In this document: one piece after another, positions 41,865 to 50,665 of the stretch
How the letters are laid out: the number at the start of each line of letters is the position of its first letter
Position numbering within the stretch: position 1 is the first letter of the stretch
NCBI GenBank assembly: GCA_038087035.1
Contig: CP051187.1
Span: forward strand, 868,001 to 932,000
DNA length: 64,000 nucleotides
Source: Gloeotrichia echinulata CP02
GTDB lineage: Bacteria; Cyanobacteriota; Cyanobacteriia; Cyanobacteriales; Nostocaceae
Reading direction: 5' to 3'
The notes under the pieces: generated by a model
What the model was told of the DNA's origin: nothing
Seen by the model: only the letters and a program-made list of their open reading frames with translations
The model's database searches: none
Position numbers and translations under genes: made by a program

Positions 41865-42413
41865 ATGGCCACAACAAGACTCAAAAATTTATACCAAGAG
41901 ACAATCGTCCCCAAACTGACAAATCAGTTTAATTACACCAACGTTCATCAAGTACCGAAGGTGGTCAAAATCTCTGTTAACCGAGGTTTGGGAGAAGCGG
42001 CTCAAAATGCTAAGTCGCTGGAAGCGTCTCTAAACGAAATCGCTGTAATTACTGGTCAAAAACCATTAGTTACGCGGGCGAAAAAGGCGATCGCTGGCTT
42101 TAAAATTCGTCAAGGTATGCCGGTTGGCATCATGGTAACCCTCAGAGGGGAACGGATGTATGCCTTTCTCGACCGACTTGTGAGCTTAACACTACCCAGA
42201 ATTCGAGACTTTCGCGGCGTTAGCCCTAAAAGCTTTGACGGTCGCGGAAACTATACTCTCGGTGTCAGAGAACAGCTCATTTTTCCAGAAATCGAGTACG
42301 ACAACATCGATCAAGTCCGTGGTCTAGATATTTCCATCATCACCACAGCGAAAACCGACGAAGAGGGCCGCGCCTTACTTAAAGAATTGGGTATGCCCTT
42401 TCGCGATCAATAA
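41865..42413 (+). CDS. rplE: 50S ribosomal protein L5
   Basis: 182 aa, full length: LYQETIVPKLTNQFNYTNV, VPKVVKISVNRGLGEAAQNA, GQKPLVTRAKKAIAGFKIR and NYTLGVREQLIFPEIEYD. It binds 5S rRNA in the central protuberance. Confidence 0.98.
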   Translation: MATTRLKNLYQETIVPKLTNQFNYTNVHQVPKVVKISVNRGLGEAAQNAKSLEASLNEIAVITGQKPLVTRAKKAIAGFKIRQGMPVGIMVTLRGERMYAFLDRLVSLTLPRIRDFRGVSPKSFDGRGNYTLGVREQLIFPEIEYDNIDQVRGLDISIITTAKTDEEGRALLKELGMPFRDQ

Positions 42414-42433
42414 GTTCATCTAAAGAGGGAACG

Positions 42434-42835
42434 ATGGCGGCTAACGATACAATTGCAGATATGCTGACGCGCATCCGCAATGCCAATTTGGCGAGGCATC
42501 AAACCACACTAGTGCCTGCGACAAAACTCACCCGTAGTATTGCTAAAGTGTTGCGGGAAGAGGGGTTTATTGCTGAAGTTGAAGAATCAGGAGAAGGGAT
42601 ACAGTGCAATCTGGTGATTGCCCTTAAATATAAGGGTAAAAATCGTCAGCCTTTAATCACTGCTCTCAAGCGGGTCAGTAAACCAGGTTTGCGTGTTTAT
42701 TCTAATCGAAAAGAACTACCCAGAGTCCTGGGTGGCATCGGCATTGCCATTATTTCTACATCCAGTGGGATCATGACCGACCGCGAAGCACGGCGTCAGA
42801 ACTTGGGTGGTGAAGTGCTTTGCTATGTTTGGTAG
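42434..42835 (+). CDS. rpsH: 30S ribosomal protein S8
   Basis: 133 aa: NDTIADMLTRIRNANLARH, SIAKVLREEGFIAEVEE and the C-terminal GIAIISTSSGIMTDREARRQ. It starts 20 bases after rplE with GAGGGA. rpsN (S14) does not lie between rplE and rpsH here. Confidence 0.98.
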   Translation: MAANDTIADMLTRIRNANLARHQTTLVPATKLTRSIAKVLREEGFIAEVEESGEGIQCNLVIALKYKGKNRQPLITALKRVSKPGLRVYSNRKELPRVLGGIGIAIISTSSGIMTDREARRQNLGGEVLCYVW

Positions 42836-42837
42836 TT

Positions 42838-42925
42838 ATTAGTCATTTGTCATTAGTCATTTGTCCTTAGTAAATGACAAAGGACAAAGGACAAATCACA
42901 AAGGACAAATCACAAAGGACAAAAA
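42838..42925. repeat. GTCATTT and GACAAAG/CACAAAG heptamers before rplF
   Basis: Three forward GTCATTT/GTCATTA/GTCCTTA units, then about eight GACAAAG/GACAAAT/CACAAAG units. The last, ACAAAGGACAAAAAATC, precedes the rplF ATG and contains AAAGGA at the ribosome-binding position. Confidence 0.92.
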
Positions 42926-42928
42926 ATC

Positions 42929-43477
42929 ATGTCTCGTATTGGTAAACGTCCAATTACAATTCCCGCCAAAGTCCAAGTGGCGATTGATGGGACAAAGATT
43001 GTAGTCAAAGGCCCAAAAGGCGAACTTTCTCGCGTTCTAGCTACTAATGTCATCGTCTCCCAAGAAGGAGAGATATTACAGGTAACCCGTCGCGATGAAA
43101 CTCGCACATCTAGACAACTGCACGGTTTGAGCCGTACCTTAGTAGCCAACATGGTAGAGGGCGTGTCCCAAGGTTTTCAACGTCGGTTGGAAATTCAAGG
43201 GGTTGGTTATCGGGCACAACTACAAGGGCGTAACCTAGTTTTGAATATGGGTTACAGCCATCAGGTACAAATTGAGCCACCAGAAGGAATTCAATTTGCC
43301 GTAGAAAATAACACTAACGTTATAGTCAGTGGCTATGACAAAGAAGTAGTAGGTAACACAGCCGCGAAAATTCGCGCCGTTCGTCCACCAGAACCTTATA
43401 AAGGCAAGGGTATTCGCTACGCCGGTGAAGTGGTCAGACGTAAAGCTGGTAAGACTGGTAAGAGTGGTAAGAAATAA
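42929..43477 (+). CDS. rplF: 50S ribosomal protein L6
   Basis: 182 aa. Two repeated L6 folds are seen: SRIGKRPITIPAKVQVAIDG, KGPKGELSRVLATNV and the C-terminal IRAVRPPEPYKGKGIRYAGE. It ends in a Lys/Gly tail. It binds 23S rRNA near the sarcin-ricin loop. Confidence 0.98.
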   Translation: MSRIGKRPITIPAKVQVAIDGTKIVVKGPKGELSRVLATNVIVSQEGEILQVTRRDETRTSRQLHGLSRTLVANMVEGVSQGFQRRLEIQGVGYRAQLQGRNLVLNMGYSHQVQIEPPEGIQFAVENNTNVIVSGYDKEVVGNTAAKIRAVRPPEPYKGKGIRYAGEVVRRKAGKTGKSGKK

Positions 43478-43479
43478 AC

Positions 43480-43842
43480 ATGAAACTTACTCGTAGAGAA
43501 TCAAAATATCGCCGCCATCGGCGCGTGCGTGGTAAAGTAAACGGTTCCCCAGAACGTCCACGGTTAGCTGTATTTCGCTCTAATCAGCATATTTATGCTC
43601 AGGTAATTGATGATACCCAGCATCAAACCATCGTCTCAGCCTCAACCTTAGAGCCAGATTTGAAATCTAGTTTAGCCTCCGGGGCTAACCGCGATGCATC
43701 AGCACAAGTCGGTAAGTTAATTGCGGCGCGATCGCTCGAAAAAGGCATCACCAAAGTAGTATTTGATCGTGGTGGCAATTTATATCACGGTCGCATCCAA
43801 GCCCTGGCTGATGCAGCACGTGAAGCTGGTTTAGAGTTCTAA
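43480..43842 (+). CDS. rplR: 50S ribosomal protein L18
   Basis: 120 aa: KLTRRESKYRRHRRVRGKVN, RPRLAVFRSNQHIYAQVIDD and FDRGGNLYHGRIQALADAAR. It binds 5S rRNA. It starts 2 bases after the rplF stop. Confidence 0.98.
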   Translation: MKLTRRESKYRRHRRVRGKVNGSPERPRLAVFRSNQHIYAQVIDDTQHQTIVSASTLEPDLKSSLASGANRDASAQVGKLIAARSLEKGITKVVFDRGGNLYHGRIQALADAAREAGLEF

Positions 43843-43844
43843 AG

Positions 43845-44034
43845 TCATTAGTCATTGGTCATTAGTCATTAGTTATTGGTCATTGGTCATTAGTCATTAG
43901 TCATTGGTCATTAGTCATTGGTCATTAGTTCAACGACAACTGACAAAGGACAACTGACAAAGGACAACTGACAAAGGACAACTGACAAAGGACAAAGGAC
44001 AAAGGACAAAGGACAACTGACAACTGACAAATGA
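43845..44034. repeat. GTCATTA/GTCATTG then GACAACT/GACAAAG arrays before rpsE
   Basis: About 12 forward units (GTCATTA, GTCATTG) are followed by about 15 opposed units (GACAACT, GACAAAG). The two halves are partly complementary and could form a long imperfect hairpin between rplR and rpsE in the mRNA. Confidence 0.93.
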
Positions 44035-44043
44035 GAGATAATT

Positions 44044-44568
44044 ATGGCAACTGGTCGTCGTAAAGCTAACCGGGCAAAGAAAGAAGAAACAACCTGGCAA
44101 GAACGGGTGATTCAGATCCGACGGGTGAGTAAGGTCGTCAAGGGAGGTAAAAAACTCAGCTTCCGTGCGATCGTTGTCGTCGGTAACGAACGCGGTCAAG
44201 TTGGAGTTGGTGTAGGTAAAGCCTCGGATGTAATTGGTGCCGTCAAAAAAGGCGTAGCCGATGGCAAAAAACATCTCATTGATATCCCCATCACCAAATC
44301 TAACTCCATCCCCCACCCCATTGATGGTACCGGTGGTGGTGCTAAGGTCATGATGCGACCAGCTGCACCAGGTACTGGTGTAATTGCCGGTGGCGCTGTG
44401 CGGACTGTATTGGAATTAGCCGGAGTCCGTAACATTTTAGCCAAGCAACTCGGCTCCAACAATCCGCTCAACAATGCTAGAGCCGCAGTCAACGCCCTAT
44501 CTACCTTGCGTACCTTGAGCGAAGTCGCTGAAGACCGAGGCATTCCCATTGAAAATCTGTACATTTAA
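44044..44568 (+). CDS. rpsE: 30S ribosomal protein S5
   Basis: 174 aa: WQERVIQIRRVSKVVKGGKK, VGVGKASDVIGAVKKGVADG, APGTGVIAGGAVRTVLELAG. The double-stranded-RNA-binding-like N-domain and the C-domain are both complete. It contributes to decoding fidelity. Confidence 0.98.
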   Translation: MATGRRKANRAKKEETTWQERVIQIRRVSKVVKGGKKLSFRAIVVVGNERGQVGVGVGKASDVIGAVKKGVADGKKHLIDIPITKSNSIPHPIDGTGGGAKVMMRPAAPGTGVIAGGAVRTVLELAGVRNILAKQLGSNNPLNNARAAVNALSTLRTLSEVAEDRGIPIENLYI

Positions 44569-44569
44569 C

Positions 44570-44862
44570 TAGTCATTTGTCCCAAGTCAGTAGTCCTTTG
44601 TTCTCAGTAATGACAAATGACAAGAGTCAAGGGTCAAGAGTCAAGGGTCAAGAGTCAAGGGTCAAGGGTCAAGAGTCAAGGGTCAAGAGTCAAGGGTCAA
44701 GAGTCAAGGGTCAAAAGTAGTTACCAATGACAACCGACAACTGACAACTGACAACCGACAACTGACAACCGACAACTGACAACTGACAACCGACAACCGA
44801 CAACCGACAACCGACAACTGACAACTGACAAATGACAAATGACAAATGACAAAGGACACATT
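44570..44862. repeat. Mixed tandem repeats between rpsE and rplO
   Basis: GTCATTT/GTCCTTT units, then about 7 copies of the 14-mer GGTCAAGAGTCAAG (44628-44716), then about 20 heptamers of GACAACT, GACAACC and GACAAAT type (44727-44853). rpmD (L30) is absent at this place, as in cyanobacteria generally. The 300-base gap holds no gene. Confidence 0.93.
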
Positions 44863-44867
44863 AACTT

Positions 44868-45311
44868 ATGAGACTTGAAGATGCCAAGCCCCAAAAAGGC
44901 TCAAAAAAACGCCGGCGCCGTGTAGGTAGAGGTATTTCTGCCGGTCAAGGTGCAAGCGCAGGTCTAGGTATGCGCGGTCAAAAATCTCGTTCTGGTAGCG
45001 GTACTCGTCCTGGGTTTGAAGGTGGTCAACAGCCATTGTACCGCCGCCTCCCGAAGTTGAAAGGCTTTCCGGTTGTGAATCGGAAGATTTACACTACGAT
45101 TAATGTAGAGAAGTTAGCTTCCCTGTCTCCTAATACAGAAGTAACTTTGGATTCCTTAAAAACAGCAGGTATCCTCACTGCTAGCAAGGGTCCATTGAAA
45201 ATTTTGGGTAATGGGGAATTGAGTGTTCCACTCAAGGTGCAAGCAGCAGCTTTCACAGGTCAAGCTCGTAGCAAAATAGAGGCGGCTGGAGGTAGTTGCG
45301 AAGTCGTATAG
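44868..45311 (+). CDS. rplO: 50S ribosomal protein L15
   Basis: 147 aa: KKRRRRVGRGISAGQGASAG, GGQQPLYRRLPKLKGFPV, and a C-terminal VKVQAAAFTGQARSKIEAAG-like VQAAAFTGQARSKIEAAGG. The Gly/Arg-rich N-terminal tail is complete. A late 50S assembly protein. Confidence 0.98.
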   Translation: MRLEDAKPQKGSKKRRRRVGRGISAGQGASAGLGMRGQKSRSGSGTRPGFEGGQQPLYRRLPKLKGFPVVNRKIYTTINVEKLASLSPNTEVTLDSLKTAGILTASKGPLKILGNGELSVPLKVQAAAFTGQARSKIEAAGGSCEVV

Positions 45312-45385
45312 TGGAGCAACAACAGCGCACTTAAATGTCAGCCAACTTGCTTCCAGTGCCTGGTTCACTATAAAGGTAGCACTTT

Positions 45386-46699
45386 ATGATCAGTCGAGAC
45401 AAAGCCCCAACGGCTCAAGAAACTTTTATGCAGATGGCGCAAGCAGCTGGACTGAGAGGTAGGCTGCTTGTCACTGTGGGTATTTTAATTTTGGTTCGCT
45501 TGGGCATCTTTTTGCCTGTACCAGGGATTGATAGACCTAGGTTTGCAGAAGCCATCTCAGGCAATAATTCCATATTCGGTTTATTGGATATATTTTCCGG
45601 GCGGGGACTTTCGACTTTGGGAGTCTTTGCTTTGGGGATTTTGCCCTTCATTAATGCGTCTATTATCATCCAATTGCTCACGGCGGCCATCCCATCTTTA
45701 GAAAATTTACAAAAAAATGAGGGCGAAGCAGGTCGGCGGAAAATTTCCCAAATTACTCGCTATGTCTCTGCTGGTTGGGCTGTCATTCAAAGTGTGGCTT
45801 TTTCGGCTTTGTTCTTACAGCAATTTGCTAAGACACCAGGTCCGTTATTTGTAGCCGAAACGGCGATCGCTCTGACTGCTGGTTCCATGTTCGTTATGTG
45901 GGCATCGGAACTGATTACAGAACGTGGTATTGGTAATGGAGCATCATTGTTGATTTTTGTCAATATTGTCGCTTCCCTCCCAAAATCTTTGGGCGATACT
46001 ATCGATTTGGTGCAAGTTGGCGGTCGGGAAACAGTGGGTCGTGTAGTTGTCCTGGTATTGGTCTTCCTGGCGACAATTGTCGGGATTGTCTTTGTCCAAG
46101 AAGGTATCCGCCGTATCCCCATTATTTCAGCTCGTCGCCAAGTTGGTCGCCGCGTTTTGGCTGAACAACGTAGCTACCTCCCACTACGGCTCAATTCTGG
46201 TGGTGTGATGCCAATTATTTTTGCAGCAGCCATCCTCAGTTTGCCACTTTTAATCGCCAATTTTACCAAAAATCCCGAAGTGGCGAATATCGTTAACACT
46301 TATCTGAGTCCCGGTGGCTCTCAGGCTTGGGCTTATGCTTTGGTGTACTTGGTTTCCATTGTTTTCTTCAGCTACTTCTATTCTTCGTTGATTGTCAACC
46401 CCGTGGATGTGGCGCAAAACTTGAAGAAAATGGGTTCGAGTATTCCCGGGATTCGTCCTGGTAAAGCAACCAGTGAGTATATCGAGCGCGTGATCAATCG
46501 ATTGACTTTCTTGGGTGCAATCTTTTTGGGCTTTGTGGCTATTATCCCCACCGCTGTCGAAAGTGCATTGGGAGTCCCAACTTTTAAAGGATTGGGTGCT
46601 ACCTCTTTGTTAATTCTAGTTGGTGTGGCAATTGATACAGCTAAACAAGTCCAAACCTACGTTATTTCTCAGCGCTACGAAGGAATGGTGAAACAATAG
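45386..46699 (+). CDS. secY: Preprotein translocase subunit SecY
   Basis: 437 aa with ten membrane segments. RLGIFLPVPGIDRPRFAEAI near the N-terminus, GGVMPIIFAAAILSLPLLIA, and FFSYFYSSLIVNPVDVAQNL are typical. It forms the Sec protein-conducting channel in plasma and thylakoid membranes. Its TAG stop overlaps the GTG of adk. Confidence 0.97.
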   Translation: MISRDKAPTAQETFMQMAQAAGLRGRLLVTVGILILVRLGIFLPVPGIDRPRFAEAISGNNSIFGLLDIFSGRGLSTLGVFALGILPFINASIIIQLLTAAIPSLENLQKNEGEAGRRKISQITRYVSAGWAVIQSVAFSALFLQQFAKTPGPLFVAETAIALTAGSMFVMWASELITERGIGNGASLLIFVNIVASLPKSLGDTIDLVQVGGRETVGRVVVLVLVFLATIVGIVFVQEGIRRIPIISARRQVGRRVLAEQRSYLPLRLNSGGVMPIIFAAAILSLPLLIANFTKNPEVANIVNTYLSPGGSQAWAYALVYLVSIVFFSYFYSSLIVNPVDVAQNLKKMGSSIPGIRPGKATSEYIERVINRLTFLGAIFLGFVAIIPTAVESALGVPTFKGLGATSLLILVGVAIDTAKQVQTYVISQRYEGMVKQ

Positions 46700-47253
46700 T
46701 GACCCGATTAATCTTCTTGGGACCACCTGGATCTGGTAAAGGAACGCAATCTCAAATCTTGGCTCTTTACTTGAATATTCCCCATATTTCTACGGGTGAG
46801 ATATTAAGACAAGCAATGATTGACCAAACTGCTTTGGGAATTAAAGCTCAAAGTTATGTTGATAGCGGTGAGTTAGTTCCTGACCAGCTAGTGCAAGACT
46901 TGGTTCAGGAGCGTCTGAGTCAACCAGATGCACAATCTGGCTGGATTCTCGATGGCTTTCCACGCAAAGTGACTCAAGCAACTTTTCTGGAGTCACTATT
47001 GCAAAAAACCAATCAAGGTGGTGAAAGGGTAGTTAATCTTGATGCTCCAGATGAGATTGTGGTAGAACGGTTACTCGCCAGAGGCCGAAAAGACGACAGC
47101 GAAGAGGTGATTCGTCGTCGTTTAGAAGTTTACCGCGATGAAACAGCACCCTTGATTGATTATTATCGCCACCGCCAAAACCTGCTTACGGTTAATGGTA
47201 ATCAATCCCCAGAAGATGTCACAAGCGAACTGAAAAACGTCATCGCCTCGTAG
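46699..47253 (+). CDS. adk: Adenylate kinase
   Basis: 184 aa, GTG start overlapping the secY stop. P-loop GPPGSGKGTQ, AMP-site STGEILRQA and DGFPRKVTQA are present. The LID is short (RLLARGRKDDSEEVIRRRLE), without the zinc or long insertion of the E. coli type. It catalyses ATP + AMP to 2 ADP. Confidence 0.97.
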   Translation: MTRLIFLGPPGSGKGTQSQILALYLNIPHISTGEILRQAMIDQTALGIKAQSYVDSGELVPDQLVQDLVQERLSQPDAQSGWILDGFPRKVTQATFLESLLQKTNQGGERVVNLDAPDEIVVERLLARGRKDDSEEVIRRRLEVYRDETAPLIDYYRHRQNLLTVNGNQSPEDVTSELKNVIAS

Positions 47254-47515
47254 CTTGATTTGGGAGTCGGGAGTAGCAAAGTTGTGAATTTTGAGTATTG
47301 GTTGTGCATGAACAATTATTCAACTCCTAACTCCTAACTCCTAACTCCTAACTCCTAACTCCTAACGCTTTCCCCACTCTCCCTCTAGAGAGAATGAATC
47401 AAAATTTTCGCTAAGATATATTAATAACCTGTTGATATTTTTTGTAAAATGTGTTCTCTTGCAGGTGAAGGTACTGCAAAAGAATTGGAGATTGTTGAGT
47501 TGAGGAAAAAATAAA
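47254..47515. other. Gap between adk and infA with ACTCCTA repeats
   Basis: Contains about seven ACTCCTA heptamers (47320-47367) and AT-rich sequence with ATATATTAATAACC (about 47412-47432) that may include a promoter. No gene is seen. There is no map gene here, although many bacteria place it between adk and infA. Confidence 0.7.
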
Positions 47516-47740
47516 TTGTCTAAGCAAGATTTGATTGAGATGGAAGGTACGGTAACAGAGTCATTACCCAATGCGATGTTTCGCGTTGACTTGGATAATG
47601 GCTTTAACGTCCTAGCACACATTTCTGGTAAAATTCGCCGCAACTACATTAAGATTTTACCTGGCGATCGCGTCAAAGTTGAGTTAACCCCCTACGACCT
47701 GACAAAGGGTAGAATTACCTATCGATTGCGAAAGAAGTAA
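47516..47740 (+). CDS. infA: Translation initiation factor IF-1
   Basis: 74 aa, start TTG at 47516, preceded by TTGAGGAAAAAA. The OB-fold reads [40 protein letters not shown] and [14 protein letters not shown]. It is full length for the family, which fixes the unusual start codon. It binds the 30S A site. Confidence 0.97.
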
Positions 47741-47856
47741 GCTTATGTAGAGAATTTTACCACAAAATAACTTTTTTGGGTGTTCCCTAGTCATTTTAAC
47801 TGACTATTTTCCCTGGAAATGCTATAATTCACTATTTGGAGTCAAGTGCCGAAGGT

Positions 47857-47970
47857 ATGAAAGTCCGAGCATCAGTCAAAAAAATCTGTGAAAAGTGTAA
47901 CGTGATCAAACGTCGTGGTCGCGTCATGGTGATTTGTGTTAACCCCAAGCACAAACAACGTCAAGGATAG
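47857..47970 (+). CDS. rpmJ: 50S ribosomal protein L36
   Basis: 37 aa: MKVRASVKKICEKCNVIKRR and VMVICVNPKHKQRQG, with the zinc ligands in CEKC...C...H. It is too short for ordinary gene calling but unmistakable, and in its usual place between infA and rpsM. GAAGG precedes the ATG. Confidence 0.97.
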   Translation: MKVRASVKKICEKCNVIKRRGRVMVICVNPKHKQRQG

Positions 47971-48087
47971 CACTCTGACCAAACCTAGTGTAGTGCGACA
48001 CAAACACACACCATACACAATCTAAAGAAATGCGATTAATCGCATTTTGTCAACACCAATTGCCAGCACAAGAGGGAGAGATTCATT

Positions 48088-48468
48088 GTGGCACGTATTG
48101 CCGGAGTAGACCTGCCACGCGATAAGCGCGTTGAGATTGGTCTAACATACATCTACGGAATTGGGTTATCTCGGTCGCAAGACATTTTAGCGACTACAGG
48201 TGTCAACCCAGACACCAGAGTTAAAGACTTAAGTGATGCCGATGTCGCAGCCCTACGCGGCGAAATAGAAACCAACTATGAAGTTGAAGGCGACTTGCGG
48301 CGCTGGGAAGCAATGAACATCAAGCGATTGATTGACATTGGCACCTACAGGGGTCGTCGTCATCGCATGGGCTTACCAGTCAGAGGACAAAGAACTCGCA
48401 CTAATGCCAGAACCCGGCGCGGTAGAAGGCAGACAGTGGCTGGGAAGAAGAAAGCCCCAGGTAAATAA
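48088..48468 (+). CDS. rpsM: 30S ribosomal protein S13
   Basis: 126 aa, GTG start with GAGGGAGAG upstream. ARIAGVDLPRDKRVEIGLTY, IYGIGLSRSQDILATTGVNP and the basic tail RGQRTRTNARTRRGRRQT are seen. It contacts tRNA and bridges to the 50S. Confidence 0.98.
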   Translation: MARIAGVDLPRDKRVEIGLTYIYGIGLSRSQDILATTGVNPDTRVKDLSDADVAALRGEIETNYEVEGDLRRWEAMNIKRLIDIGTYRGRRHRMGLPVRGQRTRTNARTRRGRRQTVAGKKKAPGK

Positions 48469-48519
48469 ACACTCTTTGCTTGCACTGAGCAAGTTCTACC
48501 CTAAAATCACTACACAAAT

Positions 48520-48915
48520 ATGGCCAGACAACCAACTAAAAAGACCGGCAGCAAAAAGCAAAAACGAAACGTACCTAACGGACTGGCTTACATCCAGTCT
48601 ACTTTCAACAATAGCATTGTCACCATTACCGATCAAAACGGCGATGTCATCTCTTGGGCTAGTGCCGGTTCTAGCGGTTTTAAAGGGGCAAAAAAGGGAA
48701 CCCCCTTTGCAGCTCAAACCGCTGCTGAAAGCGCCGCCCGTCGAGCTATCGACCAAGGTATGCGCCAAATTGAGGTCATGGTCAGTGGACCTGGAGCTGG
48801 TAGAGAAACTGCCATTCGGGCACTCCAAGGGGCAGGACTAGAAATTACACTGATTAGGGATATTACCCCAATTCCTCACAATGGTTGTCGTCCGCCCAAG
48901 CGCCGCCGAGTTTAA
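48520..48915 (+). CDS. rpsK: 30S ribosomal protein S11
   Basis: 131 aa: NGLAYIQSTFNNSIVTITDQ, SWASAGSSGFKGAKKGTPFA, and ITPIPHNGCRPPKRRRV. It lies in the 30S platform near the Shine-Dalgarno helix. Confidence 0.98.
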   Translation: MARQPTKKTGSKKQKRNVPNGLAYIQSTFNNSIVTITDQNGDVISWASAGSSGFKGAKKGTPFAAQTAAESAARRAIDQGMRQIEVMVSGPGAGRETAIRALQGAGLEITLIRDITPIPHNGCRPPKRRRV

Positions 48916-49204
48916 ACAAAATTCGGGGACAGGGTCAGAAGTTTTAGCTACAGCAGCCCCTCTTGGGTATCAGCTTTAGCTTACGGGGGAAGACCGGTAA
49001 ACTTCCCACAACCCCAAAGAAAACCAAAACCAAAACCAAAACAAAATATTATCAGCGCCTGTGGGCTAAATAGGGGCATCCAACTTTACCAACGTTGCAT
49101 CTTGGCAGTTAGATTGACCTCAATGAAGCTCTCAGCGCATTAAGTAAATTAGGGAGGCATTGATTTGCCTGCTAGCAGCACCTTAAAGCAAGGGAGGCTA
49201 CTCC
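48916..49204. other. Gap rpsK-rpoA, no gene
   Basis: Contains a short AAAACC hexamer run (about 49020-49043) and otherwise unremarkable sequence. AAGCAAGGGAGGC (49186-49198) provides the ribosome-binding site of rpoA. No gene is seen. Confidence 0.7.
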
Positions 49205-50152
49205 GTGGCGCAGTTTCAGATTGAATGTGTAGAGTCTAATACCGAGGAAAGTCGGAGTCATTACAGTAAATTTGTCCTAGAACCTCTGGAACGCGGTCAA
49301 GGAACAACAGTGGGTAACGCTTTGCGGCGGGTTTTATTGTCCAATCTCGAAGGGACAGCCGTAACAGCAGTAAGAATTGCCGGCGTTTCCCACGAATTTG
49401 CCACAGTTCCAGGTGTGCGGGAAGATGTGCTAGAAATCCTCATGAAAATGAAGGAAGTCATCCTCAAAAGCTATTCCTCCCAACCCCAAATAGGTCGATT
49501 ACTCGTTAATGGACCTTCGACCGTCACAGCAGCACACTTTGATTTACCAAGTGAAGTAGAAATCATCGATCCCACCCAGTATGTAGCCACCCTAGCAGAG
49601 GGCGGCAAACTGGAAATGGAATTTCGGATTGAGAAAGGTAAAGGGTATCGCACGGTAGAGCGAGGACGCGAGGAAGCCACATCATTGGACTTTCTGCAAA
49701 TCGACTCCGTATTTATGCCGGTGAGAAAAGTTAACTATAGCGTCGAGGAAGCCCGTGGGGATGGCTCCATCACCAAAGACAGACTATTGTTAGAAGTTTG
49801 GACAAATGGTAGCATCTCACCCCAAGAAGCACTATCCTCGGCGGCAGGAATTCTGGTAGATTTATTCAACCCCTTGAAAGATATCTCCCTAGAACCAACA
49901 GATCTCGGCTCGGATCTTCCCGACGACCCCACCGCCCAAATTCCCATCGAAGAATTACAACTTTCTGTACGGGCTTATAACTGTCTCAAGCGGGCACAAG
50001 TTAACTCTGTCGCCGACTTGTTGGATTACACCCAAGAAGACCTGTTAGAAATTAAAAACTTTGGTCAGAAGTCGGCTGAAGAGGTAGTAGAAGCTTTACA
50101 GCGCCGCTTAGGCATTACCCTACCCCAAGAAAGAAGCTCGAAACACAGTTAA
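49205..50152 (+). CDS. rpoA: RNA polymerase alpha subunit
   Basis: 315 aa, GTG start after GGGAGG. The N-terminal dimerisation domain carries EPLERGQGTTVGNALRRVLL, and the C-terminal domain, which binds UP elements and activators, carries QLSVRAYNCLKRAQVNSVAD and LLEIKNFGQKSAEEVVEAL. Both domains are complete. Confidence 0.98.
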   Translation: MAQFQIECVESNTEESRSHYSKFVLEPLERGQGTTVGNALRRVLLSNLEGTAVTAVRIAGVSHEFATVPGVREDVLEILMKMKEVILKSYSSQPQIGRLLVNGPSTVTAAHFDLPSEVEIIDPTQYVATLAEGGKLEMEFRIEKGKGYRTVERGREEATSLDFLQIDSVFMPVRKVNYSVEEARGDGSITKDRLLLEVWTNGSISPQEALSSAAGILVDLFNPLKDISLEPTDLGSDLPDDPTAQIPIEELQLSVRAYNCLKRAQVNSVADLLDYTQEDLLEIKNFGQKSAEEVVEALQRRLGITLPQERSSKHS

Positions 50153-50185
50153 GCCAAAACCGTTTGTAATTCATAGTCCATCATT

Positions 50186-50536
50186 ATGCGTCACCGTAAT
50201 CGGATCAAAAAACTCAGTAAACCAACTGACCAGCGTCGCGCTTTGTTACGCGCACTCACCACCGAGGTGATCCGTCATGGCCGGATCACCACCACTTTAA
50301 TCAGAGCAAAAGTATTGCGCAGTGAAGTGGAAAAAATGATTACCCTAGCCAAAAATGGCTCCTTAGCAGCACGCCGAGAAGCTTTAGGCTACATCTATGA
50401 CAAAACCCTCGTTCATGCATTGTTTGAGCAAGCTCCCACTCGGTATGCTAATCGCCAAGGGGGTTATACTCGCATCCTGCATACCGTACCGCGTCGCGGT
50501 GATCATGCTGAAATGGCCATAATTGAATTGGTTTAA
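50186..50536 (+). CDS. rplQ: 50S ribosomal protein L17
   Basis: 116 aa: MRHRNRIKKLSKPTDQRRAL, EVIRHGRITTTLIRAKVLRS, and GGYTRILHTVPRRGDHAEMA. It lies near the tunnel exit. The gene lies 34 bases after rpoA. Confidence 0.98.
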   Translation: MRHRNRIKKLSKPTDQRRALLRALTTEVIRHGRITTTLIRAKVLRSEVEKMITLAKNGSLAARREALGYIYDKTLVHALFEQAPTRYANRQGGYTRILHTVPRRGDHAEMAIIELV

Positions 50537-50539
50537 GTC

Positions 50540-50655
50540 AAGGGTCATTGGTCATTAGTCATTGGTCATTGGTCATTAGTTATTGGTCATTAGTAAATGA
50601 CAAAGGACAAAGGACAAAGGACAAATGACAAAGGACAAAGGACAAATGACAAAGG
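50540..50655. repeat. GTCATTG/GTCATTA then GACAAAG arrays before truA
   Basis: Seven forward units are followed by about nine GACAAAG/GACAAAT units. The frame of truA is open through the second half (TNDKGQRTNDKGQ), but the family-like start lies after it. Confidence 0.92.
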
Positions 50656-50665
50656 GCAAATCTCT